A stretch of 64,000 nucleotides of DNA, taken from the NCBI GenBank assembly GCA_041984235.1, contig JBHIYN010000011.1, forward strand, positions 106,879 to 170,878, written 5' to 3'. Shown here one piece after another: positions 17,247 to 25,391 of the stretch. The position numbers and the translations under genes were made by a program. Position 1 is the stretch's first letter. Each line of letters begins with the position of its first letter. The notes below the pieces were generated by a model that worked only from the letters and a program-made list of their open reading frames with translations, was not told the origin of the DNA and ran no database searches. This stretch comes from JBHIYN01 sp041984235. GTDB taxonomy: Bacteria; Pseudomonadota; Gammaproteobacteria; Ga0077536.

Positions 17247-20200
17247 TCATGCTTCGGATGCAGCCCCAAATGTGTCCGCGGCCCGGGACTGGCGGTGCCC
17301 TGATGTGCCGAAGCGCAGGTAGAGTGCGGGCAGGACGAGCATGTTGAGCACGGTGGAGGAGACGAGCCCGAACAGGATGACGATGGCCATCGGGGACTGG
17401 ATCTCGCTGCCCGGCTCGCCGGCACGCAGCGCCAGCGGAACGAGCGCGAGCGCGGTGGCGAGCGCGGTCATCAGGATCGGGTTGAGGCGCTCCAGGGTAG
17501 CGCGACGCACGGCCGCTTCGAGGTCATTCTCTTCGCCACTTTCCAGCAGGTGGCGGATGTGCGCGACCAGCATTACGCCATTTCGGGTCGCGATTCCGAA
17601 CAGGGTGATGAAGCCGATGATCGAGGCGACGGAGAGGACCTGGCCCGATGCGTACACGCCGACGGCGCCACCGATCGTCGCGAGCGGCAGGTTGACCATC
17701 ACCAGCCCGGCATCACGCAGCGAGCCAAACGCCATGTAGAGGAGCACGAAGATACCGACGACGACGGCGGTCGACAGGAAGGCGAGCCGCCGCGTGGCTG
17801 CCTGCGCGCTTTCGAACTGTCCGCCGTACTCGACGTAGTAACCGCGCGGCAGCGTGACGTTGGCGTCGACCGCGTTGCGGATGTCCTCGACCACGCTGAG
17901 CAGGTCACGTCCGGCAACATTGGCCATGACGACGATCTTCCGTCGCACGTTCTCACGGCTGATGGTGTTGGGTCCGCGGTCGCGCCGCACGTCGGCCACG
18001 GCGCCGAGTGGCACCTCGCCCCCGGTCGGAGTCGTGATCCGGGTAGCACGCACCGTCTCCAAACTCTCCGTGTGGCCGACCGGGTAGCGCACCACGAGAT
18101 CGAACGCGGCATTGCCTTCGAGCACACGCGAAACCTCCGCGCCGGCAAACGCGGCTTCGACGAATTCGGTCACGGCGCCGGCTGTCAGACCGTGTCGTGC
18201 GATCTCGGCGCGGCGCACGGCGACCGTCACCATCGGTACGTCCGCCTGCTGCTCCACGGAGAGATCGACGATGCCGGCGATATCGGCCATCTCCAGGCGA
18301 ATACGTTCGGCGAGCAGGCGCAGCTCGTGCAGGTCATCGCCGAACACCTTGACCGCAATGTTGGCACGCGTGCCGGAGAGCATGTGATCGATGCGATGCG
18401 AGATGGGCTGGCCGATGGTGATGTTCATGCCCGGAACGGCAGCCAGGGCGTCCCGCAGCGCCGCGGTGAACGTTGCCTTGCTCTGCTCGCCGAGTTGCAG
18501 GGCGACGTCGATCTCCGATGCGTTGATGCCCTGCGCATGCTCGTCGAGCTCCGCGCGGCCGGTACGCCTGGCGGTGGCGACGACGCCGGGCTGCTCGAGG
18601 ACGAGTCGTTCGACGAGGCCGGCCAGTGCATCGGACTGCTCGAGCGACGTGCCGGGCAGCGTGACGGCGCTGATGGTGAGGCTGCCTTCGTTGAAATCGG
18701 GCAGGAAGGTGCGGCCCGAGCCGGCGATCAGCAGCGTGGCGGCGACCATCCCGGCTACGGACAGCATGGTCAGGATGTGCCAGTGCCCGATCGTGGCGCC
18801 GAGCACCGGGGCATAGACCCGCTTCGTCTGGCGAGCGAGCCACGGGTCGCGGTCGCTTCGCAGGGTGCGCGAGCGCGTGAGGAGCAGCGAGGCCAGCGCC
18901 GGGGTGACCGTAACCGCTATCAGCAGCGATGCCGCGAGCGCGATGACGTAGGCGAAGCCGAGGGGTGCAAGCAACCGGCCCTCCACGCCGCTCAGGAAGA
19001 ACAGCGGCAGGAAGACCAGCATGATGATCAGCGTGGCGAACACGATCGAACCCTGAATTTCCCGCGTCGCGTCGCCGACGACCGCGAGCGCCGGGCGGGG
19101 CTCGCGGCGTGCCGCATTGAGGCGCAGCCGCCGCATGACGTTCTCGACCACGATGATGGCGTCGTCAACCAGTGCACCGAGCGCGATGGCCATGCCACCC
19201 AGGGTCATGGTGTTGATGGTCGCGCCGAACGCCTGGAGGATGAGCACGGCCGTGACCAGCGAAAGCGGGATGGCGAGCAGTGCGACCAGCGTCGCGCGCA
19301 CGCTTGCCATGAAGGCGAACACGATGACGATGACGAGGATCGCGCCGTCGCGCAGGGCGTCGCGGACGTTGTTTACCGCGACGCTGATGAAATCGGCCTG
19401 TCGGAACACGTTCGACTCGATGCGCATACCGGCCGGCAGCGCCGCGCCGATGTCGGCGAACACGCGGTCGAGCTCACGGGTGAGTGCGAGCGTGTTCGCA
19501 TCGGGCTGCTTCTGGATGCCGAGCACGACAGCGGGGTGCGCGTTGTGGGCACCGGTGCCGCGCTTGAGCGCAGGCCCGATGGCGACGTCGGCGACGTCGC
19601 GCACCCGGATCGGCACAGCTTCATGCATTCCGACGACCGTTGCGGCGATCTCCTCCGGGTCGCCGATTCGTCCGATTCCCTGGATGAGATATTCCTGCCC
19701 ACCGCGCGCAATGAAACCGGCAGAGCTGTTGCGATTCGAATCGCGCACGGCGTCGATGACGGCATCCAGCGTGAGACGATGGTCGGCGAGGCGCCTTGGA
19801 TCGACCACGACCTGATACTGGCGCGTGTCCCCGCCGATGGGGATGACCTGGGCAACGCCGGGTACCGCGAGCAGACGCGGTCTGAGCGTCCAGTCGGCAG
19901 TCGTTTTCAGCGCCATCGGTGAGTGCGTGTCCGAGCGCAGCGCGATGAACATGATCTCACCCATGATCGAAGTCACCGGCGCGAGCACCGGCGGCGGCAG
20001 ACCAGGCGGCAGCGCGTCGCGCACGAGCTGCAGCTTCTCCGCCACGATCTGCCGGGCGCGATAGATGTCGGTGCCCCAGTCGAAGTCGATCCACACCACG
20101 GCACTGCCGATCGCGGTCGACGAGCGCACCCGTCGCACGCCGGTTGCGCCGTTCAGCGCGGTCTCGATGGGGAAGGTGATCAAACGCTCGACTTCCCCGG

Positions 20201-20372
20201 TCGCCATGCCGTGGGCCTCGGCGACGATGGTCACCGTAGGCGCCGTGAGATCGGGGAACACGTCGACCGGCATGCGCGCACCCTGGTAGCCGCCCCAGAC
20301 GAGCAGCCCGGCCGCGGCCAGGATCACGAACAGCCGGTTGCCGAGTGCGATTTCGATCGTGCGTGCGATCAT
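17247..20372 (-). CDS. CusA/CzcA-type heavy-metal RND efflux pump
   Basis: The 1041-residue protein has the size and layout of HME-RND pumps, with 12 membrane segments and two large periplasmic loops. The N-terminus (VWGGYQGARMPVDVFPDLTAPTVTIV) and SGVEGRLLAPLGFAY are typical of the CusA/CzcA group. The fourth helix reads ALGALVDDAIIVVEN, closer to the double-Asp pattern than the DFG..VDGA of CzcA, so the metal cannot be assigned. The ATG at 20372 is chosen because it begins the conserved N-terminus; the frame is open 39 codons further. It lies 10 bp after the adaptor gene. Confidence 0.85.
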   Translation of the reverse strand: MIARTIEIALGNRLFVILAAAGLLVWGGYQGARMPVDVFPDLTAPTVTIVAEAHGMATGEVERLITFPIETALNGATGVRRVRSSTAIGSAVVWIDFDWGTDIYRARQIVAEKLQLVRDALPPGLPPPVLAPVTSIMGEIMFIALRSDTHSPMALKTTADWTLRPRLLAVPGVAQVIPIGGDTRQYQVVVDPRRLADHRLTLDAVIDAVRDSNRNSSAGFIARGGQEYLIQGIGRIGDPEEIAATVVGMHEAVPIRVRDVADVAIGPALKRGTGAHNAHPAVVLGIQKQPDANTLALTRELDRVFADIGAALPAGMRIESNVFRQADFISVAVNNVRDALRDGAILVIVIVFAFMASVRATLVALLAIPLSLVTAVLILQAFGATINTMTLGGMAIALGALVDDAIIVVENVMRRLRLNAARREPRPALAVVGDATREIQGSIVFATLIIMLVFLPLFFLSGVEGRLLAPLGFAYVIALAASLLIAVTVTPALASLLLTRSRTLRSDRDPWLARQTKRVYAPVLGATIGHWHILTMLSVAGMVAATLLIAGSGRTFLPDFNEGSLTISAVTLPGTSLEQSDALAGLVERLVLEQPGVVATARRTGRAELDEHAQGINASEIDVALQLGEQSKATFTAALRDALAAVPGMNITIGQPISHRIDHMLSGTRANIAVKVFGDDLHELRLLAERIRLEMADIAGIVDLSVEQQADVPMVTVAVRRAEIARHGLTAGAVTEFVEAAFAGAEVSRVLEGNAAFDLVVRYPVGHTESLETVRATRITTPTGGEVPLGAVADVRRDRGPNTISRENVRRKIVVMANVAGRDLLSVVEDIRNAVDANVTLPRGYYVEYGGQFESAQAATRRLAFLSTAVVVGIFVLLYMAFGSLRDAGLVMVNLPLATIGGAVGVYASGQVLSVASIIGFITLFGIATRNGVMLVAHIRHLLESGEENDLEAAVRRATLERLNPILMTALATALALVPLALRAGEPGSEIQSPMAIVILFGLVSSTVLNMLVLPALYLRFGTSGHRQSRAADTFGAASEA

Positions 20373-20382
20373 TGCCCGCGCC

Positions 20383-21981
20383 TCAGTGGGCGTGTCCGTG
20401 CCCGGCCTCGGCCGGGCCCGTGGCCGCGAGGTAAACGAGATACGCCCCGCGCGAGACGACCCGTTCGCCGGGATCGAGGCCCGCCGCAATTCCGGTCGCG
20501 TCGCCCTCGCGCAGCGCGACCCTGACGATGCGTCGCTCCCAGTTCTCGCCGTCGGCCATGACGAACACGACGTCCTGTCCGGCGTCGTCGATCAGCGCGC
20601 TCGCCGGGATGACGGCGCCCGTGAACGTCGAGGCCGTGGCAACGTGGGCCTGCACACTCATGCCCGGCCTGAGCGCCCTGTCCGGGTTGTCGAACTCGAA
20701 CACCACCGGCAGCGTCCGCGAGACCGGGTCGATTGTCGTGCCGACGCTTACCAGCGCGCCGTCGAGATCACGAACATCGTAGGTCTCCGCGCCGTCTCCC
20801 ACAGTGAACCACAGGCCGACAGGCTGGCCGAGCGCCGGGACGTCGATATCGGCAATGCGCGCGGTGAGCCGCAGACGGGTGTCGTCGACGATGCGCACGA
20901 GCGCGTCGCCGGTGCGGACGAAAGCTCCGGCACGAACGTTGACCTCGGTCACCCGACCCGCGTTCGGCGCGCGCACTGTGAAGCCCGCGTCGGCCGTGGT
21001 GCGGCCCTGCATGGCCGCGAGCCGGGCACGGACCGCGTCCATGCGCGCGCGGGCCGTATGCTCGGCGGCGGTGGTCTCCTGCACCCGTTTTATGGCGACG
21101 GCACCCGCCTCGAACAGCCCGGCAATCCGTTCACGTTCGGTCCTGGCCGCGTCGTAGGCAACGCGGGCGGCGGCGAGCTCGGCGTCGAGGACCGCGCGAT
21201 CTTCGCCGCCACCCAGACGCGGCACCAGCGCGAACAGTACGTCGCCGGCGCTCACGCCGGAGCCGGCCTCGGGGATCGGCCCGGACGCAGTGCTGCTGAC
21301 GAATCCGTCAGTCGGCGCCGCGACGGGGTGGTCACGCGCCGGTACCACGGTCAGGGTCGCCGGCGCCGGCAGCGAACGCCTGAGCTCGCGGTGCTCGACC
21401 GGCGCGGTGGCGAAATCGAGCTTCCACTGCTGCTCCTTGAGAAACGGGATCAGGCCCGATGCTTCCTCGCTCGCAGCCAGCGACGCGTCCGCGGCCGCGA
21501 TGGTTTCGTAAACGGTAACTGGCCCGAGATCGTGCACGCTGGTCAGGTCGCCGGCGTTGAGTTCCAGTACAAGGCGCCGCTCGCCCGCATGGCGCGGCGT
21601 CACGGCCGGGAGAAAGATGCCGGGTGTTGGGGAAGGTTCGGCGTCGAACGACTCCTCGCCCGCGCTGCCGCCGGTCAGTGTCACGCTGACCCGACCGCTG
21701 CCAACCGGGGCAAAGGTATCCAGGCGCGTGAAGTGCGCGGCAAAGGTCGATTCGCGGCCCACGGCCAGCGGCGGGAACTCGACGAACAGCTCCGCCGTGT
21801 CGCTGAAGTGCGTGACGACGATGCCGCCGCCGTGGCCGTGACCGTGCCCGTCTTCCTCACCGGCGTCATGTGCATGGCCGTCGTGTTCGGCCGCGGGTTC
21901 GTGCGGGTGGCCATGATCGGACTCGCATGCGGCGACCAGGCAGGTCGCAGCGACAAGACACCAGCAAAGCAGACGATTCAT
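20383..21981 (-). CDS. Periplasmic adaptor (CusB/CzcB-type) with His-rich N-terminus
   Basis: The 532-residue protein carries a lipoprotein-type signal (LVAAC, Cys 19). The mature N-terminus is very rich in histidine and acidic residues (SDHGHPHEP and EEDGHGHGHGGG), and the C-terminus ends GHGHAH. The middle shows the adaptor plan: lipoyl halves flanking a coiled-coil hairpin (LDAELAAARVAYDAARTERERIAGLFEAGAV), then beta-barrel and membrane-proximal domains. These adaptors link an RND pump to a TolC-type channel and can hand it metal ions. The histidine tracts are probably metal-binding. It overlaps the upstream TolC-like gene by 4 bp. Confidence 0.85.
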   Translation of the reverse strand: MNRLLCWCLVAATCLVAACESDHGHPHEPAAEHDGHAHDAGEEDGHGHGHGGGIVVTHFSDTAELFVEFPPLAVGRESTFAAHFTRLDTFAPVGSGRVSVTLTGGSAGEESFDAEPSPTPGIFLPAVTPRHAGERRLVLELNAGDLTSVHDLGPVTVYETIAAADASLAASEEASGLIPFLKEQQWKLDFATAPVEHRELRRSLPAPATLTVVPARDHPVAAPTDGFVSSTASGPIPEAGSGVSAGDVLFALVPRLGGGEDRAVLDAELAAARVAYDAARTERERIAGLFEAGAVAIKRVQETTAAEHTARARMDAVRARLAAMQGRTTADAGFTVRAPNAGRVTEVNVRAGAFVRTGDALVRIVDDTRLRLTARIADIDVPALGQPVGLWFTVGDGAETYDVRDLDGALVSVGTTIDPVSRTLPVVFEFDNPDRALRPGMSVQAHVATASTFTGAVIPASALIDDAGQDVVFVMADGENWERRIVRVALREGDATGIAAGLDPGERVVSRGAYLVYLAATGPAEAGHGHAH

Positions 21982-23234
21982 CGAAAATCCTCGGGGAGCA
22001 GTCGTCGGAGCTCGATCTCGGCCGTGCGCGCGTCCAGCTCGAGCTCGACCAGGCGGGTCATGGCGACGTGGGCGGCGTGCAGGGCATCGATCGCCTCGAG
22101 CACGCTGATCTCGCCCGCGGCGTAAGCGGTGCCGGCGATGCGCTCGAGCGCGGCGGCCGACGCGAGCGATGTCTCGCGGTAGGTCACCGCGGCGGACCGC
22201 AGCGTACGCACCTGGTAGGCGAGACCCTCGGCACTTGCCATGGCCTCGCTGCGGGCGATCGCGTGCCTCGCGCCGGCATCGCTGGCGGCGGCGGCACTGC
22301 GCGTAAGCTCGCCTTGCCGGCGGTCGAACAGGGGCAGCGGGACGTTCATGCTGAGCAGGAGTCCGGTGTCGCCGCCCGCGCCCTCGACGGCACGAAAGCC
22401 GGCGCCGACAGTGACGTCCGGTACGATGCGCCCGGCGGCCTCGAGCTCGCGATCGGCCGCGTCGGCTTCGGCGGCGAGCGCCGCGAGCCGCGGGGTGGCG
22501 GTGATGCGGGTCGCGAGATCCGCCAGTGTGGGCGGTTCGGGTGGCAGCAATTCGCCCGTGAGTACCGTGTCCCCGGCGATCGCGTCGACACCGATGATCG
22601 CGGCCAGCGCGCGGCGGCTGGCAAAGGCATCGCCGCGCGCACGCTCGACGGCAGTCGGTGCGAAGCCGGTTTCCTGGCGCACGCGCTCGAGCTCGTAACG
22701 CGACGCGTCACCGGCCTCCGCGCGGGCGCGGGTCTGGGCTTCGAGTGCCACCAGCTCCGCGACGTGGCTCTCGGCCAGGGCGAGCCGGCGGTCATCGGCG
22801 AGTGCGGCATAGAAGCGCGCCACGGCGTCGAGCGCGAGCGCCTTGCGTGCCGCGCCGGCACCGTGACGCGCGGCATCGAAGCGGGCGCTCGCGGCTTCGC
22901 GCGCCAGTGCACGGCGTCCGGACAGGTCGAACTGCTGCTGGATCTGCACGAAGTTCTCGCTGCCTGCGCCGCCCGCACCGTCGGCGGCTTCGCGCTGGTA
23001 CTGGAGGACGGGATTGGGGCGCGTGCCGGCCGCGATGAGATCACCCTCGGCGCGCCCGACGGTGGCATCGATGACGGCCCCGCGATTCGGCTCTGCCAGG
23101 GCGAGACGCACGACGTCGTCGACGCTCAGCAGCGTGCCAGCCGCACCCGTGGCGGGGCCGGACAGGCTGCACGCGACGACGAAAAGCCGAGCGATGCTCG
23201 GTTTTTTTCGCGCCGTAAACCCGTGTGCAGGCAA
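21978..23234 (-). CDS. TolC/CzcC-type outer membrane efflux lipoprotein
   Basis: The protein has 418 residues from a TTG start at 23234, the only initiator that leaves a signal sequence (ARKKPSIARLFVVACS, lipobox VVAC). The long helical repeats (for example ALDAVARFYAALADDRRLALAESHVAELVALEAQTRARAE) are characteristic of outer-membrane factors. The frame stays open upstream into the M56 gene, but that sequence is the end of the protease in another frame. It lies a few bp after the M56 stop, and an inverted repeat sits inside the signal-peptide region. Start and signal are inferred; family is firm. Confidence 0.75.
   Translation of the reverse strand: MPAHGFTARKKPSIARLFVVACSLSGPATGAAGTLLSVDDVVRLALAEPNRGAVIDATVGRAEGDLIAAGTRPNPVLQYQREAADGAGGAGSENFVQIQQQFDLSGRRALAREAASARFDAARHGAGAARKALALDAVARFYAALADDRRLALAESHVAELVALEAQTRARAEAGDASRYELERVRQETGFAPTAVERARGDAFASRRALAAIIGVDAIAGDTVLTGELLPPEPPTLADLATRITATPRLAALAAEADAADRELEAAGRIVPDVTVGAGFRAVEGAGGDTGLLLSMNVPLPLFDRRQGELTRSAAAASDAGARHAIARSEAMASAEGLAYQVRTLRSAAVTYRETSLASAAALERIAGTAYAAGEISVLEAIDALHAAHVAMTRLVELELDARTAEIELRRLLPEDFR
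23187..23208 (+). terminator. Hairpin with T-tract inside the start of the TolC-like gene
   Basis: The stem CCGAGC / GCTCGG with a GAT loop is followed by TTTTTTT on the plus strand. It would terminate antisense transcripts. On the minus strand, where the operon runs, the downstream side is only CTTTT, so it is a weak terminator or attenuator between the regulator genes and the pump genes. No plus-strand gene leads into it. Confidence 0.55.
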
Positions 23235-23239
23235 CGCGC

Positions 23240-24217
23240 TTACCAGGCGATCGATTGCACGATCGACTCCGCCGCGTGGTGCAGTGGTTCGATGCCAGCG
23301 ACGAGCCCGACCAGCGTTACGGTAACGGCGCCGTACAGCCTGGCGAGGCACGGGGAGACCGGAAGAAACGCCGGCTCCAGCAGCGCGTTCACGCGCGCCG
23401 TGACGGATCCGTCGAGGATCCCCGGAGACGAGGCCTCCGACACGTTGCGGCGGCGTTGGATCCGTTCGACCTTCAGCAGCGTTTCGGCGGTGCGCAGCGT
23501 GCCGTAGTACCGTGCCGCAGCGCGGTCACAAGCCTGTTCCTGGGCCAGCACCAGTTCGTCCAGCAGCCGGGTACCCGTTGCACGGCCATGGACCATTGCG
23601 CACAGCGCCGCGAGCGCCCGCGTCGAATAATCATGGCGCGCCACGTGGGCGCGTTCGTGCCGCAACACGACCTTGCGCTCGCCGATGCTGAGACGGCGCC
23701 ACAGGCCGCGGCTGAGGAAGACCCGCGGCCTGAACAGTCCGATCGCGCACGCCACCGTGTCGTCGGTACCGAGGATGCCGACGTCTGCACGGGCGCGGTT
23801 TCGGCTCGCGATCCTGAGCAGGTTGGTCGACCGCATCGTCATCCGCAGTTGCGAGACGCAGCTCGCACCCAGCCACAGCAGGATCCCCAGGAGCAGGGCA
23901 CCGCCCAGCAGCGAGAGGACGGCGTTCGGCTCGAGCGGCTCGTGCGCACTACAGCTGGCCATGTTCGCGTGACAGTGGTGAGTGACCAGGTCGACTACCA
24001 CGCCGTCCGCGGAAAGACCGCTCATCGCCGCCGCCGCGATGCCGACGAGGCAGGGCGCCAGGAGCAGCATCAAGCACGCCGACGCGCGCACTTCGGGCGA
24101 CCAGCGTCGCAGGTCTTTCAGCAGCGGTCGGCAGGCCAGCGCGATCAGCGCCGCGACGCCGACACAGGCGATGAGTCCCGCCAGCAATGCGACCCATGGT
24201 TCCGGGGCGCCGATCAT
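23240..24217 (-). CDS. M56 (BlaR1/MecR1-like) metalloprotease with a His/Cys-rich periplasmic loop
   Basis: The 325-residue protein has membrane helices at about 8-28, 45-66, 98-120 and near the C-terminus. Between the third and fourth lies a zinc protease domain with HERAH (186-190) and a downstream EQACD. BlaR1-type proteins of this topology cleave a BlaI-family repressor. The usual C-terminal penicillin-binding sensor is absent. The second loop, which BlaR1 topology places outside the membrane, carries H80-H-C-H83, C89 and H92, a plausible metal site. It overlaps the BlaI gene by 4 bp. A metal-sensing role is inference. Confidence 0.85.
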   Translation of the reverse strand: MIGAPEPWVALLAGLIACVGVAALIALACRPLLKDLRRWSPEVRASACLMLLLAPCLVGIAAAAMSGLSADGVVVDLVTHHCHANMASCSAHEPLEPNAVLSLLGGALLLGILLWLGASCVSQLRMTMRSTNLLRIASRNRARADVGILGTDDTVACAIGLFRPRVFLSRGLWRRLSIGERKVVLRHERAHVARHDYSTRALAALCAMVHGRATGTRLLDELVLAQEQACDRAAARYYGTLRTAETLLKVERIQRRRNVSEASSPGILDGSVTARVNALLEPAFLPVSPCLARLYGAVTVTLVGLVAGIEPLHHAAESIVQSIAW

Positions 24218-24621
24218 GGGTCGGCTCCATGATCGTCGCTGACGGCCCGGCGTGCGGCGATGAGCTGCTCCAGTTGATCGAGCTCCGCGTCGTCGGCGGC
24301 CGCGGCGTATTCGGCGAAGGCCGCCAGGAGGGACTGTGTCTTGCCCGTTCGGAAGGGTTTCAGCGCAAACTCGACGAGCCGCGCCATGACGGCCTCGCGT
24401 GATGCGGCCGCTTCGTAAACGTAGGCGTGGCTGACTTTCGTTCTCGTCACCAGTCCCTTGCGGAACAGGCGTTCGAGTGTCGACTGCATGGTCGACAGCG
24501 TGAACCCGCGACGACGGGCCAGCCGCCGGTGCAGGGTCCGCGCGTCAGCCTCGCCCAGATCCCACAGGACTTCGAGGGTGGCCACTTCCAGCGGCCCCAG
24601 CGCGAACGCGTCGTCATTCAT
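24214..24621 (-). CDS. BlaI/MecI/CopY-family transcriptional repressor
   Basis: The 135-residue protein begins LGPLEVATLEVLWDLGEADARTLHRRL, followed by TLSTMQSTLERLFRKGLVTR, the winged-helix pattern of BlaI/MecI/CopY repressors, with the usual C-terminal dimerisation helices. Such repressors are inactivated by a partner M56 protease or, in CopY, by metal. Its ATG at 24621 is the natural family start. It heads an operon with the protease, TolC-like, adaptor, pump and DUF3147 genes. It probably represses its own promoter. Confidence 0.85.
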   Translation of the reverse strand: MNDDAFALGPLEVATLEVLWDLGEADARTLHRRLARRRGFTLSTMQSTLERLFRKGLVTRTKVSHAYVYEAAASREAVMARLVEFALKPFRTGKTQSLLAAFAEYAAAADDAELDQLEQLIAARRAVSDDHGADP

Positions 24622-24624
24622 GCG

Positions 24625-24662
24625 GCGGAAGCTTATTCCGCGAAAAGCCGATTGGCAATCGG
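24625..24662 (-). promoter_or_regulatory. Promoter of the efflux operon with two dyads overlapping its boxes
   Basis: On the minus strand a -35 TTGCCA and a -10 TAAGCT lie 17 bp apart (24653-24658 and 24630-24635). Two inverted repeats sit on them: CCGATT-GGC-AATCGG at 24648-24662 and GCGGAA-GCTTA-TTCCGC at 24625-24641. The repressor gene's ATG follows the -10 box by only about 8 bp, so the transcript is probably leaderless. A BlaI-type repressor binding these dyads would block polymerase; this is inference. Confidence 0.6.
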
Positions 24663-24703
24663 TATTTCGTCGCCAGGAGTAATCCGGTGCTTCGCGTGCC
24701 GTA

Positions 24704-25312
24704 CTACGCGCTGTCGTCCGGTGCCTCCTGCTCGTGCGCCAGCGCGCGGCGCAGCTCGGCCTGGCGCGCGTGGTAACCCGCGAAGTCGCCGAAATCTGCA
24801 AACTGGGCGTAACGCCGGTGCGGGTCCAGCACCTTGCGTGCATGCTTGAGCGGGCACCAGTACTGCTCGGTGCGTGAGGCGATCTCGCGGACGTAGGCGA
24901 GCAGGCCGTTGGCATAGCCGCAGTACACGCAGTTCAGCTTCTCCACCGGGTTGAGGTAGTCGAGCTGGTGCCGGTCGAGCGCGATGTAGCGGTCGCGACT
25001 TACCCTGGGGATGCCGTAGACGCGGAAGCAGATCGCCTGGTACACGCTGACGAAGCCATCGAGCAGCAGCAGCGGCACGATCAGCGAATAGATCACCGGC
25101 GCGCTGAGCACGTCCTGCGGGCGACTGCCCGCCAGCCAGCGCAGCACGCCGATGCGCACCCTGCGCTGGGCCTGCCGGATCGACTGCTCGAAGCGCACCT
25201 TGCGGCCTTCGAACCAGTACAGCAGCTCGCTCTGCTGATTCTGCATTTCCTCGGCCAGCTCGTCTTCGAGACGGTGGATGTCGGCGAGCAGCTCGCGGAT
25301 GCGGTCGTTCAT
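24704..25312 (-). CDS. Conserved membrane protein with CxxC pair, function unknown
   Basis: The 202-residue protein has an N-terminal charged coiled-coil-like segment (IRELLADIHRLEDELAEEMQNQ), one or two hydrophobic segments at about 70-95 (APVIYSLIVPLLLLDGFVSVY), then LNCVYCGYANG (a CxxC) and YWCPLKHAR, suggesting a cytoplasmic metal- or redox-binding part. The ATG at 25312 gives the full helical N-terminus. It sits 80 bp after a dihydropteroate-synthase-like gene. I do not recognise the family. Confidence 0.6.
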   Translation of the reverse strand: MNDRIRELLADIHRLEDELAEEMQNQQSELLYWFEGRKVRFEQSIRQAQRRVRIGVLRWLAGSRPQDVLSAPVIYSLIVPLLLLDGFVSVYQAICFRVYGIPRVSRDRYIALDRHQLDYLNPVEKLNCVYCGYANGLLAYVREIASRTEQYWCPLKHARKVLDPHRRYAQFADFGDFAGYHARQAELRRALAHEQEAPDDSA

Positions 25313-25391
25313 CGCGGAAAGTCCTCGGCGCGGCGGGTGGGTGTGCGGCCGCGCACGCTGCGCCGGCGCGGTGCGTCCATGGTAGCAGCGC

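Noticed and set aside
17550..19922. A 790-codon plus-strand open frame
   Set aside because: It is antisense to the RND pump, rich in His, Arg and Gln, with no domain or ribosome site.
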